DNA from: Bacteroidales bacterium
GTDB taxonomy: Bacteria; Bacteroidota; Bacteroidia; Bacteroidales; UBA932
DNA length: 64,000 nucleotides
Assembly: GCA_017443465.1 (NCBI GenBank)
Contig: JAFRXO010000041.1
Span: 1 to 64,000, forward strand
Direction: 5' to 3'
Part shown: positions 1 through 8,431 of the stretch, piece after piece
Numbering within the stretch: the first letter of the stretch is position 1
Layout: every line of letters starts with the position of its first letter
Made by a program: the position numbers and the translations under genes
The notes under the pieces: generated by a model
Seen by the model: the letters and a program-made list of their open reading frames with translations, nothing else
Told to the model about the DNA's origin: nothing
The model's database searches: none

Positions 1-25
1 CTTTTGCGGTAACTTTCGTTTCCCT

Positions 26-55
26 AAAATGCCGTAGAATGCCATAAAATGCCAT
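26..55. repeat. Three tandem 10-bp repeats (AAAATGCCGT-like)
   Basis: Three consecutive near-identical 10-base units lie at 26-35, 36-45 and 46-55, each a variant of A-A/G-A-A-T-G-C-C-R-T. They sit just outside the inverted repeat at 53-86. No gene can be read through this edge stretch (1-120). Its function is unknown and it may be chance. Confidence 0.5.
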
Positions 56-86
56 CGGGCACGGTCTGTAAAAACCGTACCCGATG
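53..86. terminator. Candidate terminator hairpin downstream of the DUF2795 gene
   Basis: An inverted repeat with arms CGGGCACGGT (56-65) and ACCGTACCCG (74-83) has a loop of eight bases and extends outward by three more pairs. The single mismatch becomes a G-U wobble in RNA from the minus strand, which suits a terminator for the DUF2795 gene ending at 121. No clear U tract follows, so the role is inferred from position and stem quality. Confidence 0.45.
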
Positions 87-120
87 CGCTTAAATTGCTT
101 ATTTTCAGGTAGTTAAGCCC

Positions 121-342
121 CTAATATTCTTCCTCGTTAAAGAAAAAGTCGTCTTTAGTCGGATAGTCGGGCCATATGTCCTCTATGCTCTCATAGACAT
201 CGCCTTCGTCATCCAGTTCCTGAAGGTTCTCGATAACAGCCTCGGGTGCGCCCGAGCGGTTGGCATAATCTATGAGTTCTTCTTTAGTTGCGGGCCATGG
301 AGCATCGTCCAGGCTGCTTGCAAGTTCGAGTGTCCAATACAT
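121..342 (-). CDS. DUF2795 family small acidic protein
   Basis: This 73-residue acidic protein opens MYWTLELASSLDDAPWPATK and contains the DUF2795-type pattern P-A-T-K-E-E-L-I-D-Y-A followed by S-G-A-P-E-A-V-I-E-N-L. That pattern suggests a short helical domain. The C-terminus is rich in Asp, Glu and Phe. Near-identical small proteins are widespread in Bacteroidota as stand-alone genes, but no biochemical role is established. There is no signal peptide or membrane segment, so it is cytosolic. It is divergently oriented from folE, and a possible terminator hairpin lies just past its stop. Confidence 0.8.
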   Translation of the reverse strand: MYWTLELASSLDDAPWPATKEELIDYANRSGAPEAVIENLQELDDEGDVYESIEDIWPDYPTKDDFFFNEEEY

Positions 343-456
343 TTTCTAGTAGGTTAAATGTCTAATAATCAATTACTCTGATACCTATCACAGGCACACC
401 TGCCTGTCGTCAGCGCAAATATAGATAAAAAAACAGTTTCATCAACTTTTTTTGTC

Positions 457-464
457 TAAATTTG
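457..464 (+). promoter_or_regulatory. Bacteroidota -7 box for folE
   Basis: The sequence TAAATTTG matches the Bacteroidota primary sigma factor -7 consensus TAnnTTTG. It lies 23 bases before the folE start codon, which would give a short leader. The A/T-rich stretch upstream lacks a clear -33 TTTG at the usual spacing. Confidence 0.6.
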
Positions 465-487
465 CATAGAGATAAAAAATTGGCGTT

Positions 488-1075
488 ATGTCATATGTGA
501 AAGAAGAAAGATACGACGAGAAGACTACCAAGGAAATCGCCGCCCACGTGAAAGAGGTCCTCAGGCTATTGGGAGAAGACCCACAGAGAGAGGGGCTGGT
601 CAAAACTCCCGAGAGGGTCGCCAAGTCGCTCCAGTTCCTCACCCAGGGATATGCACAGGATGGGGCCCAGATGATCAAGCAGGCAGTCTTCGATGAGAAA
701 TACAGCCAGATGGTCCTCGTACGGGACATCAATGTCTATTCCATGTGCGAACACCATATGCTCCCGTTTATCGGGAAAGCACACGTCGCCTACATACCCA
801 ACGGCAAGATCACCGGCCTGAGCAAGATCGCAAGAGTGGTAGAAGCTTATGCAAGAAGGCTCCAGGTACAGGAACGCCTGACAGAGCAGATTCGCGACTG
901 CATACAGGAAGCGCTCCATCCACTGGGAGTCGCAGTCGTCATAGAAGCTGAGCACACATGCATGAGCGTACGAGGAGTACAGAAGCTCAATGCGATAACC
1001 ACCACTTCCGCATTCTCCGGGGCCTTCCTGAATTCTGCAAGGACCCGCAATGAGTTCCTGAATCTAATACGGTAA
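488..1075 (+). CDS. folE: GTP cyclohydrolase I
   Basis: Converts GTP to 7,8-dihydroneopterin triphosphate, the first step of folate and tetrahydropterin synthesis, in the cytosol. The 195-residue length is normal for the family. The zinc ligands are visible: C87 and H90 in the CEHHMLPF motif, and C158 in EHTCMSVRG. The [20 protein letters not shown] segment is the typical core that shapes the active site at the decamer interface. The ATG at 488 follows a good -7 box. The next gene, a DUF5686 outer-membrane protein, begins 7 bases after the stop and is probably co-transcribed, although the functional link is not obvious. Confidence 0.96.
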   Translation: MSYVKEERYDEKTTKEIAAHVKEVLRLLGEDPQREGLVKTPERVAKSLQFLTQGYAQDGAQMIKQAVFDEKYSQMVLVRDINVYSMCEHHMLPFIGKAHVAYIPNGKITGLSKIARVVEAYARRLQVQERLTEQIRDCIQEALHPLGVAVVIEAEHTCMSVRGVQKLNAITTTSAFSGAFLNSARTRNEFLNLIR

Positions 1076-1081
1076 TTCCTC

Positions 1082-3589
1082 ATGCGGAGGATATTGTGCA
1101 TATTCCTCGCTGTCCTGGCGTGCCTGCAGGCATATTCACAGACCACCAGAATCAAGGGAAGGGTAACAGACGCCTCGGACGGAGAGGGCGTCCCATTCGC
1201 CGGGGTCTATTTCAAAGGCACGACAACCGGAGTCAGCACAGACATCGACGGCTATTTCACCCTTGAAACCAGGAATCCGGGAACCGATGTTCTCTGCGCA
1301 TCCATCCTTGGATATGAGCAACAGGAGAAGACAGTACATCTGAATTCGTTCAATGAAATCAATTTCAGCCTGGTTCCGTTGAAAAACGAGATCATGGGAG
1401 CCGTCATAAAGCCGGACAACTCATATATGAAATGGATCCTCTCGAGGATCCAGGCCCGTAAGCCCAAAAATGACCCGGAGCAGATAAACGACTATTCATG
1501 TGATACTTACACCAAACTGGAACTCGACCTGCTGAATGCCGAGAAACTGTCCGTCAAAGCCATAAAAAAGAACTTCGGCTTCGTCTTCGATTATATGGAC
1601 ACTTCTGTGGTCAGCGGCAAGCCCTATCTTCCGGTGATGATTTCCGAGACGGTCTCGCGTTACGTACACGGGAACAACCCGAGAGTGGAAAAAGAGGAGA
1701 TCCAGGCCACAAAGATCTCCGGAATCGACAACAACTACTCCCTGTCCCAGTTCGCCGGAAGCATGCACGTCAAACCAAATCTCTACAGGGAGTACCTTGA
1801 CGTCTTCAATGTAGTTATCCCCTCCCCCCTGTCTGAGAACGGTACCCTTTACTACAATTACTACCTGATAGACAGTCTCGACATCGCCGGCCGGAAGACC
1901 TACAAGATACGCTTCCACCCGAAGAAGCTCGTATCCGCCACTGTACTCGACGGTGAAATAAACATAGACTCCGAGGAATTCGCTCTCCAGTCCGCCCACG
2001 TAAAGATGGAGAAGAGCGCGAATGTCAACTGGATACGCGACCTTGTCATTGACATCGAGAACCAACGCCTGAATGACTCGACGTGGTTCTACAAGGATGA
2101 GAAGATGTACGCCGATTTCTCGATCCAGAAAAAGGATTCTTCGGGGCTGCTCTCCTTTATCGGCAACAGGCAGGTCAATTACAGCAACCCGGTTTTCGGC
2201 GAGTCCGGTAAAGAAGGACAGTCAAAGGTAGTCATAAACAAGGATGTACTGAGGCGGGACGAAGATTACTGGGCCAATGTCAGGCCATATGAACTTTCCG
2301 AAAAGGAAAAAGGCATCTACAAGATGGTCGATGAGGTCAAGAACGTCCCGATGTACAACAACATCTACGACATCCTCAACATGGTGTTCACCGGCTATTA
2401 CGACTTCAAATATTTCGGCCTGGGTCCTGTCTCGAAGCTTTACAGTTTCAACAGCACTGAGGGGAACCGCGTACAGCTCGGCATGCGCACCACGAAATCG
2501 CTCAGCCGCACATGGAGGATGACTACATATGCGGCATATGGCTTCAAGGATGCAGCCTGGAAGGGCGGACTGAAGATGGAATATGTCTTCAACACTATCC
2601 CGACCCGCAAATTCACCGCCTCTTTCCGGCGCGACATGCTGCAGCTCGGAATGTCCGAAGGCTCTATCTCAGAGAACAGTTTCTTCAACTCGCTGTTCTC
2701 AAAGAACGGAGGCAACAAGAGATCTCCTGTAAATGAGTACAAGCTCAGGTACGACCACGAATTCACCCCCGGCTTCAATGCTGCCGCAGAGCTTAAGACC
2801 GACCGCATATTCAGCAATGTCTTCGTACCTATGATAAAGCCCAACGGAGATGTTGTAAATTCAATCGGAAGGAACCAGGCGGAGCTCATGCTCCGTTTCT
2901 CCCGTGAAGAGACAGTCAACCGCGGCGACTTCACAAAGGAATACATCCTGACGGACTACCCGGTAGTAACCTTGGATTTCAGCGGAGCGATTAAGGGATT
3001 CGGGCGCAATGAGTGCTCATATTTCCGCCCTGAATTCTCCATCCACTACAGGAAGCATATGCCTCCGATAGGGACATCATGGTTCGACCTGAAAGGCGGA
3101 ATCATATTCGGAAAGGTCCCCTATCCCCTTCTGAAACTTCATGAAGGCAACGGAACGTACTTCCTGGACAAGAACGCCTTCTCCTGCATGGATTTCTACG
3201 AATTCGCATCAGACAGGTGGGTTACATTCTCATGGGAACATGACTTCAGGGGCTTCTTCCTCGGAAAGATCCCGATGCTTAGACGCGCACAGCTCAGGGA
3301 GAACTTCACCCTGAAAGCTGCATATGGCAGCCTCACCCCGAAAAATGACGGTTCCTGGGGCAACGGAATAGCTCCGGAAGATTCCCAGGCCATCCTGCTC
3401 TTCCCCAATGGCATGGGGTCGCTCCGCAAACCATATATGGAGGTCGGAGTAGGCATTTCAAATATACTCAGGGTGCTTCGTGTCGATGCCTTCTGGAGGG
3501 TCACCCACCGCTGGCACGAAGTTGACGGAGTACGCGAAAAAGTACAAAATCGATTTGCTCTCAACTTAGGAATGGAATTCAAATTCTAA
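1082..3589 (+). CDS. DUF5686 outer-membrane protein with carboxypeptidase-regulatory-like domain
   Basis: This 835-residue secreted protein starts with a signal peptide (residues 1 to about 20, ending A-Y-S-Q). A CarboxypepD_reg-like beta-sandwich follows (about 22-105, with IKGRVTDASDGEGVPFAGVY and G-V-S-T-D-I-D-G-Y-F). The rest is the long DUF5686 region, which ends in an aromatic Phe (EFKF*) as in outer-membrane barrels. This architecture is common in Bacteroidota and looks like a relative of TonB-dependent receptors without a plug. Its substrate is unknown. It follows folE by 6 untranslated bases. The stop at 3589 is followed by a new promoter for the aryl-acetate operon. Confidence 0.85.
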   Translation: MRRILCIFLAVLACLQAYSQTTRIKGRVTDASDGEGVPFAGVYFKGTTTGVSTDIDGYFTLETRNPGTDVLCASILGYEQQEKTVHLNSFNEINFSLVPLKNEIMGAVIKPDNSYMKWILSRIQARKPKNDPEQINDYSCDTYTKLELDLLNAEKLSVKAIKKNFGFVFDYMDTSVVSGKPYLPVMISETVSRYVHGNNPRVEKEEIQATKISGIDNNYSLSQFAGSMHVKPNLYREYLDVFNVVIPSPLSENGTLYYNYYLIDSLDIAGRKTYKIRFHPKKLVSATVLDGEINIDSEEFALQSAHVKMEKSANVNWIRDLVIDIENQRLNDSTWFYKDEKMYADFSIQKKDSSGLLSFIGNRQVNYSNPVFGESGKEGQSKVVINKDVLRRDEDYWANVRPYELSEKEKGIYKMVDEVKNVPMYNNIYDILNMVFTGYYDFKYFGLGPVSKLYSFNSTEGNRVQLGMRTTKSLSRTWRMTTYAAYGFKDAAWKGGLKMEYVFNTIPTRKFTASFRRDMLQLGMSEGSISENSFFNSLFSKNGGNKRSPVNEYKLRYDHEFTPGFNAAAELKTDRIFSNVFVPMIKPNGDVVNSIGRNQAELMLRFSREETVNRGDFTKEYILTDYPVVTLDFSGAIKGFGRNECSYFRPEFSIHYRKHMPPIGTSWFDLKGGIIFGKVPYPLLKLHEGNGTYFLDKNAFSCMDFYEFASDRWVTFSWEHDFRGFFLGKIPMLRRAQLRENFTLKAAYGSLTPKNDGSWGNGIAPEDSQAILLFPNGMGSLRKPYMEVGVGISNILRVLRVDAFWRVTHRWHEVDGVREKVQNRFALNLGMEFKF

Positions 3590-3603
3590 TTGAGAAAAAT
3601 CAA

Positions 3604-3611
3604 TATATTTG
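3604..3611 (+). promoter_or_regulatory. -7 box for the iorAB/paaK operon
   Basis: TATATTTG matches TAnnTTTG and lies 28 bases before the iorA ATG at 3640, in the only untranslated gap (50 bases) between the DUF5686 gene and iorA. This supports independent transcription of the 3640-10185 operon. Confidence 0.6.
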
Positions 3612-3639
3612 TATTCAGACTTATGAAGCTGTTCTGAGT

Positions 3640-5226
3640 ATGGAAGCGAAAAGATTGTTGCTGGGCGATGAGGCCGTGGCCCTCGCCGCCATTGACAGCG
3701 GGCTCTCAGGGGTCTATGCATATCCCGGGACGCCATCCACTGAGATAACCGAATTTATCCAGAAAGACCACTCCGCCAGGGAACGCGGAGTCCACAGCCG
3801 CTGGTGCACTAACGAAAAGACTGCAATGGAGGCGGCACTCGGCATGTCATATGCCGGAAAGAGGGCTCTGGTTTGCATGAAGCACGTAGGAATGAATGTC
3901 TGCGCCGATCCTTTCATAAACAGCGCGGTGACAGGAGTCAACGGTGGGCTCATAGTTTTGGCTGCCGACGACCCTTCGATGCACTCCTCACAAAACGAAC
4001 AGGATTCCAGGTTTTATGGCAACTTTGCCATGATTCCCATATTCGAGCCATCCAATCAGCAGGAAGCATATGACATGGTCGGCCGTGCATTCGACCTTTC
4101 AGAGGCGCTCCACGTGCCGGTTATGATGAGGATGGTTACTCGCCTGGCACATTCACGAGCTGAAGTAAGCCGCAGGGCCCCAAGGGCGGAGAATCCGCTG
4201 GATCCTTCGGACGACCGCGGCTGGATCCTTCTGCCGGCAATTGCCAGGAGGCAGTACCTCAAACTCATTGACAAACAGCCGGAGATGCTCCGCGAAAGTG
4301 ATTCTTCCACTTTCAACACCCTGACCCTCACAGGGAAAAAAGGTGTCGGCATCATAGCTTGCGGAATAGCATATAATTATGTCCAGGAAGCTTCCCCAGA
4401 GGTCAGCGGCATCCTGAAACTGTCACAGTACCCGATTCCTGCGGATAAAGTCCGCGCCCTGGCATCTGTCAGCGAGAAGATTCTGGTAATCGAGGACGGA
4501 CAGCCGTTCACAGAACATGAAGTCAAGGCCATCCTGGGCGACGGCTATCCCGTTGAAGGCAGGCTGACCGGAATACTTCCACGCACCGGTGAACTGACTC
4601 CCGACAGTGTAGGAATGGCTGTCGGCAAGCCCACATACCGTCATTTCCCGGATGCGCTCAACATGGCGCCGCGTCCCCCGCAGCTCTGCCCCGGATGCGG
4701 ACACAGAGATGTGTACACCGCCTTGAACGAAGTACTTGTGGATTATCCCGACGCCCGCGTTTTCGGAGACATAGGCTGTTACACACTTGGAGCCCTCCCG
4801 CCGTTCCGCACACTGTCAAGTTGTGTTGACATGGGAGCATCCATCACGATGGCCAAGGGAGCCTCAGACGCCGGCGTCCACCCGGCGATCGCCGTTATCG
4901 GAGACTCGACTTTCACCCATAGCGGAATGACCGGCCTGCTGGATGCAGTGAACGAAAGCGCCGACATAACTGTGCTGATTTCCGACAACCTTACCACTGC
5001 GATGACAGGAGGACAGGACTCTGCCGGCACAAGCAAATATGAAGGCATATGCATCGGCCTGGGAGTGGATCCCGCCCATGTGAAGGTGGTCGTTCCCCTG
5101 CCGGCGAAGATGGCTGAAATAAAAGAGACAATCCGAAGCGAAATAGCCTACAAAGGCGTTTCCGTTATAATCGCAAGGCGTGAATGTATCCAGTCCCTGA
5201 AAAGGCACAGCGCAAAGAAATCATGA
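3640..5226 (+). CDS. iorA: Indolepyruvate ferredoxin oxidoreductase, alpha subunit (short form)
   Basis: With IorB it catalyses reversible, ferredoxin-linked oxidative decarboxylation of aryl-pyruvates (indolepyruvate, phenylpyruvate, hydroxyphenylpyruvate) to aryl-acetyl-CoA. The N-terminal pyrimidine-binding domain shows YAYPGTPSTEITE. The C-terminal half has the cluster/TPP segment L-C-P-G-C-G-H-R and the TPP pyrophosphate motif GDSTFTHSG followed by D-N-L-T-T-A-M-T-G. At 528 residues it is about 100 shorter than archaeal IorA and lacks the C-terminal two-cluster ferredoxin domain. It ends soon after R-R-E-C-I. It overlaps iorB by 4 bases (ATGA) and leads an operon with an aminotransferase and two aryl-CoA ligases. 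Confidence 0.93.
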   Translation: MEAKRLLLGDEAVALAAIDSGLSGVYAYPGTPSTEITEFIQKDHSARERGVHSRWCTNEKTAMEAALGMSYAGKRALVCMKHVGMNVCADPFINSAVTGVNGGLIVLAADDPSMHSSQNEQDSRFYGNFAMIPIFEPSNQQEAYDMVGRAFDLSEALHVPVMMRMVTRLAHSRAEVSRRAPRAENPLDPSDDRGWILLPAIARRQYLKLIDKQPEMLRESDSSTFNTLTLTGKKGVGIIACGIAYNYVQEASPEVSGILKLSQYPIPADKVRALASVSEKILVIEDGQPFTEHEVKAILGDGYPVEGRLTGILPRTGELTPDSVGMAVGKPTYRHFPDALNMAPRPPQLCPGCGHRDVYTALNEVLVDYPDARVFGDIGCYTLGALPPFRTLSSCVDMGASITMAKGASDAGVHPAIAVIGDSTFTHSGMTGLLDAVNESADITVLISDNLTTAMTGGQDSAGTSKYEGICIGLGVDPAHVKVVVPLPAKMAEIKETIRSEIAYKGVSVIIARRECIQSLKRHSAKKS

Positions 5227-5810
5227 AAAAAGACATCATACTCTGCGGTGTGGGAGGACAGGGAATCCTCTCGATCGCTACCGTAATAGGAGAAGCCGCC
5301 ACCGCTGCCGGACTGCATCTCAAACAGGCTGAAGTCCATGGAATGAGCCAGAGGGGCGGCGATGTGGAAAGCGACCTGCGCCTGTCCACGGAGCCTGTAC
5401 ACAGCGACCTGATTGCAAACGGGACGGCAGACATAATCCTCTCTATGGAACCTATGGAGGCCCTCCGCTACCTCAAATACCTGGCCCCGGACGGAGCCGT
5501 CATCACAGCATCGGAGCCTTTGGTCAACATCCCGGATTATCCTGATCATGAAGCACTTCTGGCAGAGATAAAAGCTCTTCCGGATGTCACGATGTGTGAC
5601 ATAGCCTCCCTGGCGAAAGAAAGCGGCAACCCCAGGGGCGCCAACATGGTCCTGCTGGGCATGGCCGCATCACGTATAGGACTTGTGTCTCCTGCAGGAC
5701 TCCGTGACGCGATTGCCAGGGTCTTCGCCTCAAAAGGCGAACAGGTAATCCTGGCCAACCAGGCGGCCTTCGACCTGGGAATGGCCGCAGCTGAAAGGAG
5801 GAAGGCATGA
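5223..5810 (+). CDS. iorB: Indolepyruvate ferredoxin oxidoreductase, beta subunit
   Basis: This is the gamma-domain partner of IorA in the aryl-pyruvate:ferredoxin oxidoreductase. The 195-residue protein begins MKKDIILCGVGGQGILS, the classic nucleotide-like binding loop of the 2-oxoacid oxidoreductase gamma domain. It also carries A-E-V-H-G-M-S-Q-R-G-G, the signature of this subunit. The ATG at 5223 overlaps the iorA stop as ATGA and is preferred over the upstream ATG at 5184, which would lie deep inside iorA. Its stop overlaps the aminotransferase start by 4 bases, so translation of the three genes is probably coupled. Confidence 0.94.
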   Translation: MKKDIILCGVGGQGILSIATVIGEAATAAGLHLKQAEVHGMSQRGGDVESDLRLSTEPVHSDLIANGTADIILSMEPMEALRYLKYLAPDGAVITASEPLVNIPDYPDHEALLAEIKALPDVTMCDIASLAKESGNPRGANMVLLGMAASRIGLVSPAGLRDAIARVFASKGEQVILANQAAFDLGMAAAERRKA

Positions 5811-7123
5811 AAATCTTTTCCGAAGAAGCTGTCGCAAGGGCATGCAAGGAGAGGGCTGTAGCCGATCTCTCGCACGCCACCATCGGGGAGACCCTTCTGG
5901 TCGCCCAGTTCCTTGAGGAAGAAACGGGTATCCCCTTCATCCGGATGGACCAAGGCTCTCCCGGACTGCCAGCGAACCGCTACGGGATAGAGGCTGAAAA
6001 GAAAGCCCTCGATAAAGGAGTCGGCAGCCAATATCCAGCCGCGGCAGGTGTTCCTGAACTCAAGAAGGCCGCCAGCGAATTCATCAAGGCATTCATAGAC
6101 ATTGACATCCCTCCCCTCAACTGTGTACCGACAACCGGTTCAGTAGCAGCTTCTTTCGCGAGCTTCATCGCATGTACGCAACGCATACCCGGAAAGGACA
6201 AAGTCATATTCATCGATCCAGGATTCCCAATCCAGAAGTCGCAGCTGCGGGTCCTTGGCATAGAGTGGAAGCAGTTTGACATCCACTCCTATCGCGGAGC
6301 TGCTCCGCTGAAGGGTAAACTCGAAGAAATGATGGCAGACGGAGACGTAGCCGCCATCATCTATTCGAACCCCAACAATCCGGCATGGATATCCCTCGAG
6401 GAAGAAGAACTCCGTGTCATCGGAGAAGTCGCCACCCGATGGGATGTCATTGTGCTGGAAGACCTGGCTTACTTTGGAATGGATTACCGTCACGACTTCG
6501 GGCATCCGTTCTCTCCCCCGTACATCAGGACTGTAGCCCGCTATACCGACCGCTACATCCTCATGCTGTCCTCTTCCAAGATCTTCAGCTATGCCGGCCA
6601 GCGCATAGCCCTGTGCTGCATCAGCGATCCCCTCTTCCACACTTACTACCCGGCGCTGGCATCACGTTACCAGGATGCCGGGATCTTCGGACAGACACTG
6701 ACAGCTTCGATCCTGTACATGATTACCAGCGGATGCACCGCGACCACTCAATACGGCTATGCCGAAATGCTGCGCCGGTCCGTGGACGGAACCATCAATT
6801 TCGTGGAAGACACCCGGGAATATGAGCGCCGGGCCAAAAGGATGAAGGACATTTTCTGCAGGCACGGTTTCCACATCGTTTACGACAGGGATGTCACTGA
6901 AAACATCGGGGACGGTTTTTTCTTTACCATCGGCTACGGAGACATGACCGGGGAACAGCTGATGGTCGAGCTCATGTACTACGGAATCAGCAGTATATCG
7001 CTAGGCACCACTGGCAGTCTCCAAAGCGGAGTCAGGGCCTGTGTCAGCCGGATGCGCGAAGAATTGTTCCCCGTTCTGGAAGAACGTGCGGAAGCATTTA
7101 ATAAAGACCATTCTAACCTATGA
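5807..7123 (+). CDS. PLP-dependent class I/II aminotransferase (likely aromatic)
   Basis: Fold-type I aminotransferase of 438 residues. The lysine that binds PLP is K258 in LSSSKIFSYAGQRIA, the Asn motif is I-Y-S-N-P-N-N-P, and the Asp that contacts the pyridine nitrogen is in V-L-E-D-L-A-Y. Its place between iorB and two aryl-CoA ligase genes, with 4-base ATGA overlaps on both sides, suggests it interconverts aromatic amino acids and aryl-pyruvates, the substrates of IorAB. Substrate preference (Phe, Tyr or Trp) cannot be read from the sequence. It has no signal peptide and is cytosolic. Confidence 0.88.
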   Translation: MKIFSEEAVARACKERAVADLSHATIGETLLVAQFLEEETGIPFIRMDQGSPGLPANRYGIEAEKKALDKGVGSQYPAAAGVPELKKAASEFIKAFIDIDIPPLNCVPTTGSVAASFASFIACTQRIPGKDKVIFIDPGFPIQKSQLRVLGIEWKQFDIHSYRGAAPLKGKLEEMMADGDVAAIIYSNPNNPAWISLEEEELRVIGEVATRWDVIVLEDLAYFGMDYRHDFGHPFSPPYIRTVARYTDRYILMLSSSKIFSYAGQRIALCCISDPLFHTYYPALASRYQDAGIFGQTLTASILYMITSGCTATTQYGYAEMLRRSVDGTINFVEDTREYERRAKRMKDIFCRHGFHIVYDRDVTENIGDGFFFTIGYGDMTGEQLMVELMYYGISSISLGTTGSLQSGVRACVSRMREELFPVLEERAEAFNKDHSNL

Positions 7124-8430
7124 TTTGGAACGAACACAAAGAGACCATGTCTCGCGACCAGATGAGCGAGATGCAGGGTCACCGTCTGCACAAAATGGTA
7201 GATTATGTCTATCATAATGTGCCCTTCTACCGGAAGAAACTCCAGGAGATGGACCTCATCCCTGACGATATCCGGACTATTGATGACATAGTGAAACTGC
7301 CTTTCACTACCAAGCAGGACCTGAGGGACAACTACCCGTATGGCCTCCAGGCTGCTCCGAAGAGCGAAATCATCCGCGTGCATGCCTCCTCAGGGACTAC
7401 CGGTAATCCGACCATAGTAGGCTACACCCGCCGCGACATAGAGATATGGGCGGAATGTATGGCCCGCTGCCTGACGGCATACGGTATGACACGTGACGAC
7501 ACATTCTCAGTGTCATATGGTTACGGCCTGTTCACCGGAGGACTCGGCGCCCACTACGGAGTTGAGAAGGTTGGAGGCGCGGTCGTGCCAGCATCAACGG
7601 GAAACACCGAAAAGCATATAAGGCTCATCCGTGACTTGGGGATCGACGGGATCGCATGCACCCCGTCATATGCATTGCATCTGGCAGAGGTAATGGAGAA
7701 GCTGGGCATCGACAAGAAAGACATCCGCCTCAGGATCGGAGCCTTCGGGGCTGAGCCCTGGACCGAGAACATGCGTCAGGAAATCGAGAGCAGGCTGGGT
7801 CTGAAGGGCTACAACCTGTACGGCCTGAGCGAGATAATGGGACCCTGCGTCAGTTTCGAGTGTTCCTGCCAGAATGGTTCACACATCAATGAGGACCACT
7901 TCTACCCGGAAATCATCAATCCTCAGACCCTCGAACCTTTGGGAAGGGGAAAACAGGGAGAACTGGTCTTCACCACCCTCACCAAACAGGGAATGCCCCT
8001 GCTGAGGTACCGCACCAGGGACCTCTGCAGCCTTTACGAAGAAGATGACTGTCCATGCGGACGCACCCTTGTACGCATGAGTCCGGTCATGGGAAGGAGC
8101 GACGACATGCTTATCATACGTGGTATCAACGTGTTCCCGTCACAGGTCGAGAGTGTCATACTGGACATCCCGGAATGCGCGCCCCGCTATCTGCTTGTCG
8201 TGGACAGGGTGGACAACCTGGACACCCTTACTGTCCAGGTGGAGATGCGCCCGGAGTATTTCTCCGGCGCCGACACCATCGACGCCATTACCGGACTTGC
8301 CAAGAAAGTGGCGAACAGGCTCCGCAGCGTCCTGAGCATCAATGCCCTTGTACAGATACGCCAGCCTGGTTCCCTGGAACGCAGCGTCGGAAAGGGAAAA
8401 TATGTAATCGACAACCGAGTTCTGAAATAA
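7120..8430 (+). CDS. paaK: Phenylacetate-CoA ligase, copy 1
   Basis: ANL-superfamily adenylating enzyme of 436 residues that joins an aryl-acetate to CoA (or, in reverse, yields ATP from the aryl-acetyl-CoA made by IorAB). The P-loop is V-H-A-S-S-G-T-T-G-N-P, the A5-type motif is Y-N-L-Y-G-L-S-E, and the hinge region is GRSDDMLIIRGINVFPSQVE, all typical of PaaK. The family usually has about 430-440 residues. It starts inside the aminotransferase stop (ATGA) and is followed after one base by a second ligase of identical length. Confidence 0.92.
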   Translation: MIWNEHKETMSRDQMSEMQGHRLHKMVDYVYHNVPFYRKKLQEMDLIPDDIRTIDDIVKLPFTTKQDLRDNYPYGLQAAPKSEIIRVHASSGTTGNPTIVGYTRRDIEIWAECMARCLTAYGMTRDDTFSVSYGYGLFTGGLGAHYGVEKVGGAVVPASTGNTEKHIRLIRDLGIDGIACTPSYALHLAEVMEKLGIDKKDIRLRIGAFGAEPWTENMRQEIESRLGLKGYNLYGLSEIMGPCVSFECSCQNGSHINEDHFYPEIINPQTLEPLGRGKQGELVFTTLTKQGMPLLRYRTRDLCSLYEEDDCPCGRTLVRMSPVMGRSDDMLIIRGINVFPSQVESVILDIPECAPRYLLVVDRVDNLDTLTVQVEMRPEYFSGADTIDAITGLAKKVANRLRSVLSINALVQIRQPGSLERSVGKGKYVIDNRVLK

Positions 8431-8431
8431 T

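Noticed and set aside
26..55. The 10-bp tandem repeats as an attachment site
   Set aside because: There is no integrase gene or tRNA next to them, and the repeats are short and at the window edge.
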